Positions 48,009 to 58,440 of a stretch of 64,000 bases of DNA are shown in pieces. This DNA is from Viscum album. Lineage: Eukaryota; Streptophyta; Magnoliopsida; Santalales; Viscaceae. Numbering within the stretch: position 1 is the stretch's first letter; each line of letters opens with the position of its first letter. The stretch is taken from assembly GCA_963277665.1 (NCBI GenBank), contig OY728119.1, positions 312,128,206 to 312,192,205 on the forward strand, written 5' to 3'. The position numbers and the translations under genes were made by a program. The notes below the pieces were generated by a model that searched no databases, was not told where the DNA came from, and saw only the letters and a program-made list of their open reading frames with translations.

Positions 48009-48020
48009 TGGTATCAAAGG
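48009..48020 (+). other. primer-binding site of element B, initiator tRNA-Met type
   Basis: TGGTATCAAAGG lies three bases after the LTR end and matches the initiator-Met complement with one change. Confidence 0.9.
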
Positions 48021-49518
48021 CAAGTTCTTTCCTTTTATATTGACTTATTGTTTAATGACATTAGATAGGGATATGACGGAATAGGTAAATGGTAAATAGA
48101 TGTGCCCAGGAGTTCTAGAACCCGTGTACATGGAAAAATCCATATTTCCTTAAATGTTACAGTTTTTGAGTTTTTTAAATGTTACAGTTTACTTGATTTC
48201 ACCATTGGGTGGTGCACTTGTTTTGTGATGTTACTGTTTATATGATTGTGGTTCTATTTTGTTTCAACCCGATGAGATGAGGGTATTCCATCTCATGCAT
48301 CATATATACACTTGTAAGAAAATCACATGTCATGGATTTTTCCATGCCATATAGGTTGCATTAGAATTTGCATGCTGTTGTGATAAAATTTGTGATAGAT
48401 GATGCATGCTTTTGTGATAAATGCTATGATAGAATACCTGTCATGTTGATAGGGTATCATTTTTTTAGAGCTTCTTTATCATGGATGTCAATATTTGATC
48501 TTAGAGGTGTTATGGGCCCTCTAGGATTGGAATTTGGTGGGTCGTGAGTTTGTTATACTGTTTAATTGTTATATGCATTGTTATGATTCCAAGATTTGAT
48601 TCGTGGGGAGTATGGGCCCCCACGGATCAGAATTTGGCACCTTAATGCTTGTTTTCTGTGTTTTCTGGGCTCCGGTGCAGTTCTGAGGCTATTGTTCGGA
48701 AAAAAATAGAATACACGGCGTGTACATCATGAATACACGCCATATAGTTTTTAGCCGTGTCACTAACTGTGTGGACATGGACACGGGGTTGTGAAAGTTC
48801 TTGTAGGAACATGTCGTGTACTAGTTACACGCCATGTAGTATGACTTGGGTATCTGGCCGTGTCACGAACAATACGGGCCGAGGATTTCCTTCAAGTACA
48901 TGCCATGTATGTCTGGAACATGCCGTGTAGGGTCGGCCGTGTGTCAGGTCGTGTCGCTAACAACACGGTCCAGGTAAGGCATGTCTAGTACACGCCCTGT
49001 CTCCTTTGAACATGCCGTGTAGTTTTGTCATAGGGGAGCCATGTGACCACGCCGTGTAGCTGAATACATGGGTTTATAAGATCAGCAGGGAAACACACCG
49101 TGTACCATATTGAAATTCCATTTAGTAGTGGTCTGTGTACCAGTTCGTGTGACTAACGACATGGACATGGGAAAAATTTTAAGGACACGCCGTGTAGTGG
49201 ACAAACACTCCGTGTAGTTTCTTGCTAGGACATACCGTGTTCTTAGCTGTGTAGGAGTGATCAGACATGGAGAAAAAGGGTTAGTACACACCATGTAGTT
49301 TGAGAACACTCCGTGTGGATGAGTGGTTTACACAACCATGTATGGCCAAGGTACATGCCCAAGGTAAAATTTTCGGAAAACACACTGTGTAGTGTTACTA
49401 ACATGCCATGTAGTAATGTTTTTCCAGAGTTTTAAAGTTTTTCCCTACTGTTCCATTTTACTCTATTATGTTGCAACTGTGTTCATCATTAAAGGTGTGA
49501 TTTTGACTTTTCAGAGCT
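48021..49518 (+). other. Element B 5' leader with repeated ACACGCCGTGT dyads
   Basis: A 1.5-kb untranslated leader. From about 48705 to 49420 there are about twenty variants of the dyad ACACGCCGTGTAG (for example ACACGGCGTGTAC, ACATGCCGTGTAG, ACACACCATGTAG). Variants differ mostly by C-to-T or G-to-A changes at the CpG positions. No protein is recognised. Confidence 0.8.
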
Positions 49519-50766
49519 ATGGCACCAAGACGTCCTCCCGTTGCACGTTAGGAACCAGGCAATGACTGTACGCCTGATACGACAGAATAGGGACTACCAG
49601 TAGTTCCACCTATCATTCCGGACATGGCACCTGCAGTGACTCTAGACACTGGTGATGACGCTCAGTTCAGAGAGGGTTTCATGAGATTCATGTAGACCTT
49701 CTAGGGATATCATCATCCTGCCCCGTCTATGGCAGAGCTGACGCGGGTTTTTCAGCAGCAGCATCCTCCTACGTTCATAGGGGAGGGAGGACCGCTGGCT
49801 GTGGAGTCATGGCTAGAAGCCATGCTGTCCATCTTCGAGCACCTGGAGATGCCTCCGGAGAGGATAGTGAAACTCGCGACTTATATGCTGTGAGATTCCG
49901 CCAAGAGATAGTGGGATGTGGTTTCACAGGCAGGGTGCCAACAGGCTATGGCTTTGGATGAGTTCCAACGTATGTTTTACTACTACTTCTACCTGGAGAC
50001 GCTGAGGGCTGACAGAGCCCGAGAGTTCATAAAACTGCAGTAGGGTACTCTCACAATTATGGAGTATTCCTCTCGCTTCACAGAGTTACGGTGTTTCACT
50101 CCCGTTTTGGGGAATGATGAGCAGTTTTTAACGAGGAAGTTTGAGTAAGGCCTCATACTGGACATCAGATCACAGGTGAATGTATTCTAGTTTAATTCTA
50201 TTACTCTGATAGTCAACTAGGCACTTATTATAGAGAGAAAACTAAGGGATACTAGAGCTGTGGACCAGGGTGGTTCAGCTTCCAGGGCTGAATCTTTTCA
50301 GGTAGACGACAAGAAGCACCACCGAGAGTCTACACGAGGTGACTCGAGGAAGTGAGGCATTCTTTATGGTAGAAAAGATCTTCCTTCTAGAAACCAAGTG
50401 GTGTGTTATTAGCGTGGAAAAAATGGGAATAATAAGCCTTAGTGCCCGAGAGACCCAGTGGAGTGCCGATCATGCGGCAAGATGGGTTATCTGCAGCATT
50501 TCTGTAAGGTTCTTCTTCCAGCGGCTAGTGAAGGAGGATCAATTTCGACTCCGCGTATAGGAGCAGGATTACCAGTTCCACAACAGAATGGGGGCTGGAG
50601 TTATTCGGGTTGTTTAGGCCAGGGTAGAGGCCGTGGACGCATTATTCAAGCTCAGGGAGGGTCAGCTCAGGGATCTCAGGCTGCTACACAGGGCCTCGGT
50701 GCAGGCCAGACTTTTGTGGTAGAGCAGATTTATCAGGAGCAGGATCCTGGACCTTCCACAGTTTGA
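49519..50766 (+). pseudogene. Element B gag, broken
   Basis: Start ATG at 49519 (MAPRRPPVAR), then a stop. The core is readable in frame 1 despite stops: FQQQHPPTFIGEGGPLAVESWLE, LDEFQRMFYYYFYLETLRADRAREF and MEYSSRFTELRCF. Zinc knuckle at 50464-50505 reads C-x2-C-x4-Y-x4-C, with Tyr replacing His; a first, more damaged knuckle lies just upstream (about 50398-50440). Most stops are TAG at positions that need only one C-to-T or G-to-A change from CAG or TGG. Confidence 0.88.
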
Positions 50767-51300
50767 GATACGATTTTAGTAGCCTCAGTTTTATCCTCTG
50801 CACTTTTCGATATAGGATCTTCTCCTAGATTTATTTTTGTGCATACTATGGAAAGCCTTAGACTTTCTATTTATACTTCTGAGGATATGATGCTGCTAGA
50901 CACTCCCTTGGGAATTAAAACTGCTAGCGTGCGTTAGTGCTTAGACTGCCTCCTTGAGGTTGGTGGGTGTCATTTTTCATGGAGTCTCTATGTTTTGGAA
51001 ATGATAGGCTATGATGTCATTCTCGGGATGAAATAGTAAGTTCCCTTCCAGGCCTTTGTCTATTGCTATCGCCGTAGGGTGAGTTTTACATCATCGGGAG
51101 GGGGGGGGATCTTTTCTTCACAAGGGAGAATGGGATGTCCAGGTGAGTAGAGCGGGACTAGAGCATCATGGATTATGTGGTGTTACGGCCCAGATTTCTA
51201 GCTTATATCTGGATGACCATGGGACTTCTCAGATAGATTTTCCTCCAGTGGTTAATCGCTTTCCAGATGTCTTTCCATAAGACTTTTCAGGTTTTCCTCC
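50767..51300 (+). pseudogene. Element B aspartic protease, broken
   Basis: In frame 1 the reading contains SSALFDIGSSPRFIF: the DTGA motif is Asp-Ile-Gly-Ser. It continues to YDVILGMK and a stop. A run of nine G (51100-51108) then changes the frame; the following linker (RFPDVFP) and RT are in frame 2. Confidence 0.82.
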
Positions 51301-52729
51301 GGAGCGAGAGGTAGAATTTTCTATCGAGCTTGTGCTAGGAGTGGCACCGGTGTCCATCCCTCCTTATAGGATGGCTACACCTGAATTGCAGGAGCTCAAT
51401 AAGTAGTTGGTGGAGTTGTAGGCAAGGGGTTTCATCCGACCCGGTACTTCTCCTTGGGGTTTTCCTGTCCTGTTCGTGAAGAAGGCAAATGAAACTCTTA
51501 GGCTTTGTGTGGATTATCAGAAGCTAAACTAGTTGATGGTTAAGAACCAATATCTATTTCCATGGATAGATGATCTATTTGATCATCTTTGATGATCCAT
51601 AGTTTTCTCGAAGATCGACTTGAGATCCGGCTACCATCAGTTGCGTGTCAGACCATCTGATATACCTCTTATAGCCTTTCAGAGAAGGTATGGTCTATAT
51701 GAGTATTTTTTTATGCCATTTGGTCTCACAAACGTGCCAACATTTTTCATGGTGCTGATGAACATAGTTTTCCATCCTTACTTGGATTCGTTCATGGTGG
51801 TTTTCATGGACGACATCTTGGTGTACTCTCACACTCGACACGACCATGATACCCATCTTGATATCTTTATGAGTACAGTGAGGTAGCATTAGTTTTATGC
51901 TAAGATCTCAAAGTGCCACTTTTGGATGGATGATATTCAATTCCTAGGTCATGTCATCTCAGATACAGGAGTATCAGTAGACCCAAAGAAGGTGAGAGCA
52001 GTAGTTACCTGGGAGAAGCCAAATAATGTCTTCGAGGTATGAAGTTTCTTAGGGATGGCTGGTTACTACATGTGGTTTATACAGGACTTATCACACTTAG
52101 TAACACCACTGACAAGCTTGACTAAGAAGGGGGTGAAGTATGTTTGGTTAGAAGCCTAAGATTCAGCCTTTCAGGATCTGAAGGGGAGATTGACTTCAGC
52201 ACTGATTCTAGTTTTACCGGAGCTGGGCAAGAGTTATACAATTTTCTGTGATGCATCTGGCATCAGTCTTGTATCAATGCTTATGCAGGAGGATCATGTT
52301 ATTGCATATGGATCTCGGCAGTTAAGGCCACATGAGAGGAACTATCCTACACACAACCTGGAGTTGGTTGCAGTTGTTCATGCTTTTCATTGTTGGAGAC
52401 ATTATCTTATGGGAGATCATTTTGTGGTATATACTGACCATAAGAGCCTCAAGTATATCTTCACGCATCATGACATGAATATGAGACAACAGAGGTGGGT
52501 TGAGTACCTACAGTCTTTTGATTTCGAGCTTGCTTATATGCTTGAGAAAGGCAATGCTGTGGCAGACACACTAAGCAGGAGGACACAGATACAAGTAGTT
52601 CAGGAGGCCAGCAGTGAGTGGAAGCTTATGGATCTGTTCTCTGAAATTCACTTGGAGGTGCACAACAAACAGGTTCAGACTTTTCTTTCTTCTTTAACTG
52701 TTACCCCTACCCTTCTTGATCGAGTTTGA
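51301..52729 (+). pseudogene. Element B reverse transcriptase and RNase H
   Basis: Frame 2 reads [32 protein letters not shown] and, from 51620, [13 protein letters not shown] to [13 protein letters not shown], with the catalytic Asp pair intact (51809-51814). Stops lie near 51406, 51530 and 51890. RNase H (52190-52729) is open for 179 codons: [35 protein letters not shown] and [21 protein letters not shown]. Confidence 0.93.
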
Positions 52730-54160
52730 ATGAGGAAGCTATCAGATTCCGAAGGGCTTGTCCTACGGGAAAGCATGTTAGGAGGGGACCCTCTTCCCAG
52801 ACGGACCATAGGCGAGGATGAGATCTTGCGTTTCCAAGGACATGTATGGGTGACAGCAGATATACGTGAGGAGCTGATGCGAGACTTCTATTCCTCAGTT
52901 TGGGCAGTTCATCCTGGTGTCACCAAGATGTATCGTGATCTGCACCGCCAGTATTGGTGGCCAGGTATGAATAGAGATGTTGCTGGTTTTGTCATGAGAT
53001 GTTCGACCTGTCAGCAGGTGAAGGAAGAGCACCAGCGACCAGTAGGGCTTTTACAGCATCTACCCATTCCTGAGTGGAAGTGGAATGATGTCGCAATATA
53101 CTTCATGACAGGGTTACTGAGATCGCCTTGAGGGAATGACATGGTATGGGTTGTCATTGACAGGCTCACAAAGGTTGATCACTTCTTTCCAATTAAAAAG
53201 ACCTTTGGTGTCGATGAGCTTGGACGGTTGTACATCCATGAGATTGTATGCTTGCATGGGGTTTTGAGTACTATCATTTTAGATAGGGATGCCCACTTTA
53301 TGTCACATTTCTTGCAATGGCTACAGAGGAATTTGGGTACACAGGTACTTCTGAGTACAGCTTACCATCCTCAGACAGATGGCCAGTCAGAGTGCACGAT
53401 ACAGGTGCTAGAGGACATGCTACGAGCATGCATACTTGATTTTGGAGGTTCTTGGGAGAAACATATACTTCTAGAGGAGTTCGCCTACAATAATAGTTTT
53501 CAAGAAACTATTCAGATGGAACCTTACAAGGCTTTGTATGGTAGGCCATGCCGATCACCCTTGTGTTGGATGGAGCCAGGAGAGGCAGCTATGCTGGGAC
53601 CTCGTCTTGTTCAGGAGACCATAGAACAAATGGAGTTGATTCGGGAAAGGATGGCTACTGCACAGTCTCGATAGAAATCTTATGCTGATCAGCGGAGATG
53701 ACCCTTGGAGTTCAAGGTCAGAGATCAGGTTTTCATACGTGTTACCCCGAGTTTGGGACACAATAGGATCAGGAGACGGGGTAAGCTTTCACTGAGATAC
53801 GTCGGGCCGTTTGAGGTTCTGGAGAGAGTCGGGTTGGTTGCTTATAGGTTGCAGTTACCTCAGAGGTACCTGGCGATGCACAACGTCTTCCATGTTTCTC
53901 ATCTTTGATGCTATTTCTCAGACCCGTCTCATGTCTTTCAACCTGAGGAGGTTGATATAGATCAAGATTCATCATTTTAGGAGGATCCTATCAGGATTTT
54001 TGATCGTAGTGCAAAGGTACTCCGTGGCCAATCTGTTCCTCTGGTACGGGTGCTATGGCATCACGACCGTGTGCAGGACGAGACTTGGGAGAGGGAGGCC
54101 GATATACGATCACAGTGGCTAGAGTTGTTCGAGGTTTCTTCTTCTCCACCTTTTTAGGGA
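52730..54160 (+). pseudogene. Element B integrase and chromodomain
   Basis: All in frame 2 with few stops. Zinc-binding part: VHPGVTKMYRDLHRQYWWPG and CSTCQQVKEEH. Core: the first catalytic Asp is Tyr (VAIYFMTGL near 53095), while ILDRDAHF and TDGQSECTIQVLEDML keep the second Asp and the Glu. After a stop near 53675, YVGPFEVLERVGLVAYRLQLP and HNVFHVSHL follow. The chromodomain (about 54010-54130) reads KVLRGQSVPLVRVLWHHD, then DETWEREADIRSQW, and is intact, unlike those of A and C. Confidence 0.93.
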
Positions 54161-54180
54161 AATTCGGGGATGAATTTCTT

Positions 54181-54193
54181 TAAGGGGGGAAGT
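54181..54193 (+). other. polypurine tract of element B
   Basis: AAGGGGGGAAG directly before the 3' LTR start TGTAAGAACCC. Confidence 0.85.
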
Positions 54194-54194
54194 T

Positions 54195-56082
54195 TGTAAG
54201 AACCCGAATCTTCGTTTCAGGTATGTTTTTCCTTTTCTGGTCATTTTTTAAGAAAAGAGGAAAATCTGGAAATTTTCTAAGTACACGCCATGTACTTTAT
54301 AAGTACATGTTGTGTACTTTGATCCCGCACAAGGCCGTGTTCTAGCCATGTCTGGGCCACACACACGGTGTGTAGGGGTGATGTGGAGACCACTTAATGC
54401 GGTGTATGGAAAAGGCGAGTACACGCCGTGTACTCAAGAAGTACACGACGTATACTTTTATTTTTATTTCATTAAATGGACCGAGGTGGCGTCTAATACA
54501 TATTTTCATCTTCTTCTTCGCCTAATTATGTCCAGAGCATATGAGGAGGCTGAATCTTCTCCGAGCCACTGATCCATCACTAGTTATCCGAATTGAACAA
54601 CTTCAGTTGCAATAGAATCACAACAGTGAGTTCTTGGTTCTTCCTTGGCCATGTTTTCTGATTCTTTCTCTTATGAGAGTTATCCAAGGTTGAAAGTTTT
54701 AGATGATTGATTTCTTTTTATCATGTTTGAGGATCACCCCATGGGTGTTTCCCTTATTTTGGCTGTTTACCGCCGTTTGGCTTAGGTTTCCTGTGTGGCA
54801 TACCTTGTTGCATTGATTTCCTGCCTTGAGATAATTGATTGTATGTATTGCCTACTATTTATATGATTTTGATGCATTGTATCTATTAGCCAAGTAGTTT
54901 TTGAACTTACTTAGGGCTGCTGACAGTTGATTACGCACAACTGGACTGCTCAGGGCTGTGTGAACCTGGTGTGGTAGACTAAAGAGGGAATTGATTATTA
55001 AGGGCTTCCCTAGAGAGTCTGTTATAAGTTAGTATCATTCGAAGGACCCATAGGAATTGGAATTTGTGCTTCCTCAGAGTGTCCTTAGTTACATACCGAG
55101 ACTATAGTGGGAATTAGACGTAAGTTCTTCCTCAGAGAGTCTATACCTATCGTTGCAAGACCATAGGGGAATTGAGGGTGACTGCTTCCTAGAGTGTCTG
55201 TGCCTTGTATGATTACTTGACTATAGGGGTCTTCCAGTATGATCCACCTAGAGAGTTAGTGTGAATATTGTTTGGTTTGTTGTGACAAGTCCACCAAGCC
55301 AAAGAACAAGATTGTGTTTTATACTGCTTGTAGTTTAGGTAGTCTGCTGAGATATCTGTTGTGCTACTTGCCAGGATTTGGGAACATAGAGATATTGATA
55401 GATTCCTTGGGTGATAATTAAACGACTGAATTAAATTACTAAATAAATGTGAATGGAGATTTGTAGGATTATTTTCTTAGTGTACTCCTGTTTCTCTGCT
55501 GCATTTATTTCATTTAATTTTTCTAAATTTCTCACTGACAGTAGGGCACAGATCTTGTGGTGATTGCCTAATGGGATTAGTCTCACACCCTGTTTGGGTC
55601 CTGCTTTTCAGCCTAAATAGGTTATATGGTTGTAGGTGTGGATAAGGATTGTGTCCCTTCAACTTCAGGTACATGATCGCTGGTTAGATTTGGAGATCAT
55701 AGGACCGAGCCTAGGCTTGAGATGCTGCTGGAGTTGTTGGTTACTTTTAGTAATTTGTCCTCAGTTGTATCTCAGTACGTTGTTGTGTTTGCTGCTTTCC
55801 TTAGATACTTGTACCTGCTGCATCATTTTCATCATTATTATATTATAAATTGCTTCCGCTATTTAGTTTCAGTTATTGTATGCTGTTTACTGCTTATTCT
55901 ATTGACTGTTATTTCCTTTTTCATTATATACCTTACCAAATGAGGGCATAGTTTCCCTAATGACTCACCAAGGCCCTCGCTGCTAGTCGGAAGCCTCTGG
56001 AGTTTGGGGAAACACACTTGAGGTCATGTGGCGAATCAGGTACGAGGCACCAGTTGAGTGGCTCCAGATTCGGGTCGTTACA
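54195..56082 (+). repeat. Element B 3' LTR (whole, 1,888 bp)
   Basis: TGTAAGAACCC to GTCGTTACA. It retains the unoccupied form of both later target sites: the palindrome GAGTACACGCCGTGTACTC at 54417-54435 (hit by C in the 5' LTR) and GTGCTACTTGCC near 55365 (hit by the CACTA). It lacks about 235 bases present in the 5' LTR (34090-34320). Confidence 0.95.
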
Positions 56083-56706
56083 ATGATATGTTCTTTGGAC
56101 ATTATTTATATTGGGTTGATCCCATTATAGCTCAAGATATGTTGGGTCGATCTCATTATAGCTCAAGATATGATGGGTGAGCCCCATTATATCTCTCAAA
56201 TGCATTGGGTACTCCAAAGATGGAAGTTTACCAAGAGGTTATTCCATGTGTAAGGGTGAATGTAAGAGTGATATGGTAAATATGTACCAAGGAAACTACA
56301 TGATGTTTCTATGTATATGAGTTTTTATGATTATGGGTTTTATTGGTTTTTATGTTATCACTTGACTAACGTTTTCTTTCTTTATATCACTTAATAAGTT
56401 TTATACTCATCCTAATTTTTTAAAATGATTTTCACAGGATGTAAGGATGGGTAAGAGAAATAAGGGAGTCTTGATGTTTGATATGAAGTATTGTTATTGA
56501 AATCATGTTTTAAGTTTTAATGTTTAATATTTTGAAAAAATGGATACTGTTTTAGTAGTATCCTCTTGTATGAATGTGGTATGTCATGTATGTAAGATAT
56601 CTTAATTCTTTAAAACTCTAAAACTGAAAAGATCCTAAATGTGTAATAATTTATGGTCTTGTGTAAAATTCAAGATTAAGTAACATTTTAAGGTTGGGTC
56701 CTTATA
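56083..56706 (+). repeat. Element A 5' LTR, second part (with right ATGAT duplication)
   Basis: Starts with the duplicated ATGAT, matches 63484-64000 of the 3' LTR and ends TCCTTATA before the primer site. A 31-base tandem repeat, three copies, is at 56112-56204 (TGGGTTGATCCCATTATAGC and variants) and recurs at about 63510-63600. Confidence 0.92.
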
Positions 56707-56708
56707 GT

Positions 56709-56720
56709 TGGTATCAAAGG
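56709..56720 (+). other. primer-binding site of element A, initiator tRNA-Met type
   Basis: TGGTATCAAAGG begins three bases after the LTR end (TATA) and matches the initiator-Met complement with one change. Confidence 0.88.
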
Positions 56721-56849
56721 ATGGTTTAGATAACTTTGGGGGTTAGGATGATGTTAATAGAATACCATGAATGATTTTTACTCTATGATTAATTTGAAAT
56801 GTTGTAACATTTAAAGATTACAATGTTGATTCAACTAAGATATGTTTGT

Positions 56850-57910
56850 TTAGAATGGTTGTCCACATAATAAATAAGGAAAATGAAGTAGGAAGTCACC
56901 AAGAGGCTGATGTCTGTCCGAATCTGTAGCCCAGAATGGTGGGAATAGGAACCGAGCAGTTTATGGCGGAAATGGATCAATTGACTCAAGAAATAAATGT
57001 GGGTGGTACCCATGCTAGAGAGGAACATAATCTACTATGAAGAAACATGTCTTTTGTGGAGCATTTTATAAGAAAAAATCCTCCAGCATTCAGTGGAACC
57101 GCAGATCCAATGATAGCTGAAGGATGGATCAATGTTCTAGAAAAGAATTTTGATGTCATGGGGTGTTTGGAACATCAAAAGATAATACTATCCATTTATC
57201 ATTTAGAAGGTTAATCCAATCAATGGTGGTATTTGGTTAAGAATATGATAGAAATATATGATCTTTATAGTCTGGAATGGGATGATTTTAAGAGTCTTTT
57301 TATGGAAAAATATTTTCCCAAAACTGTTTGACTTATAATGGAGAAACAATTCTTAGAACTGAAGCAGAAAGATTATGATTCTTTGGAAACATATGAATCA
57401 AATTTTACAAGACTGTCCAGGTACGTACCCGATTTTACTCAGGATTTTGAAAGTAAAATTTATAGATTTTACTCTTGTTTGAAACTATTTTTGTGAATAG
57501 ATTTGGATTCAAAAGAGTTTAAAAGCTATGAGAATCTTGTTCATTGTGCTGAAAAAGTTGATATGGATTTTTTTGACATATATGTGCCTCGTGATGAAAA
57601 GAATAAGAATCGGTTAGGTTGGAAGACAATGGGGAAGAACTCATCAAAGAAGTCTGAAGGTAAGAAAATGAATTTCCCTTCTTGTGAAAAGTATAGTAAA
57701 AGGCATCCTGGTGAATGTATTGTAAATTCTGGGAAATGATACCGATGTGGAAAGTTTGGACACATGTATCATGAGTGTAAGTAAAATTATTTGAAAATTA
57801 ATGAGAGGCCAATGGTGAGATGCTTTAACTGTAAGGAATTGGGTCATTTTGTTAATGTTTATCTGATGCTAGTTACTCAAGCAGGGAATCAACAAGATTG
57901 GAAGTAGAAG
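56850..57910 (+). pseudogene. Element A gag, broken
   Basis: The reading has PPAFSGTADPMIAEGWINVLEK, LEWDDFKSLFMEKYFPKTV and YDSLETYESNFTRLSRYVPD, the chromovirus gag core, with stops near 57213, 57330 and 57496. Two zinc knuckles follow: at 57737-57778 the first Cys codon is a stop (then YRCGKFGHMYHEC), and at 57821-57862 C-x2-C-x4-H-x4-Y. The start codon was not fixed; the region 56721-56850 is leader. Confidence 0.85.
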
Positions 57911-58440
57911 GGTTTGGTAAAATATTTTGCAACCACTTCAGAAGATGTTGAGCCATCAAATGAGGCGGTATTAGGTACATTTCTTGTTTTTATAGATTTA
58001 TCAAATGTTTTTTTTATTCAGGGTCAACACATTCTTTCATTTTTGAGAAATTTTTGGAAAAATTGGGAATTCAACCTCATTAAATAAAGATAGATATCAT
58101 GGTAAAAACACCTGGAGGAAATATTGTGGCAAAAAGAAATTATAAAAATCTACCTATCCTTGTATATGGAAAGAGTTTAACTAAAAACCTTTTTGTTTTG
58201 ACTCTAGTAGAGTTTGATGTTATTTTGGGTATGGACAAAATTTCTTTTTATCATGCTAAGATAGATTACATAGAAAAAGAAGTTGTTTTTCTGAAATAAT
58301 TTCAGTTTGTATACAAGAATGAATCCATACTATTAATAACATATCAGGAAGCTAATAAACTGATAAATTATGGAAATGAAAGTTATCTTGCTTATATTTT
58401 TTAAGATAATGGAACTATCCAGATTAATGATGTACCAGTG
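57911..58440 (+). pseudogene. Element A aspartic protease region
   Basis: The active-site block is obscured by a frameshift near 58010-58080 (GSTHSFI-like after a T-rich run, in a shifted frame). The later block is clear in the 66-codon reading 58099-58299: ILVYGKSLTKNLFVLTLVEFDVILGMDKISFYHAKIDY, where VILGMD is the typical protease end. Confidence 0.75.

Larger units (their letters stand above)
22258..56082 (+). mobile_element. Element B: Ty3/gypsy chromovirus (Del/Tekay type) inserted in the A 5' LTR
   Basis: Both LTRs start TGTAAGAACCC and end GTTACA. The 5' LTR is in three pieces (22258-22451, 33808-34981, 47289-48005) because elements C and D inserted into it; the 3' LTR is whole (54195-56082). 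The internal part 48006-54194 has an initiator-Met primer site, gag, protease, RT, RNase H, integrase and a chromodomain on the plus strand. The flanking duplication ATGAT is exact. Many stops make it dead. Confidence 0.95.
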
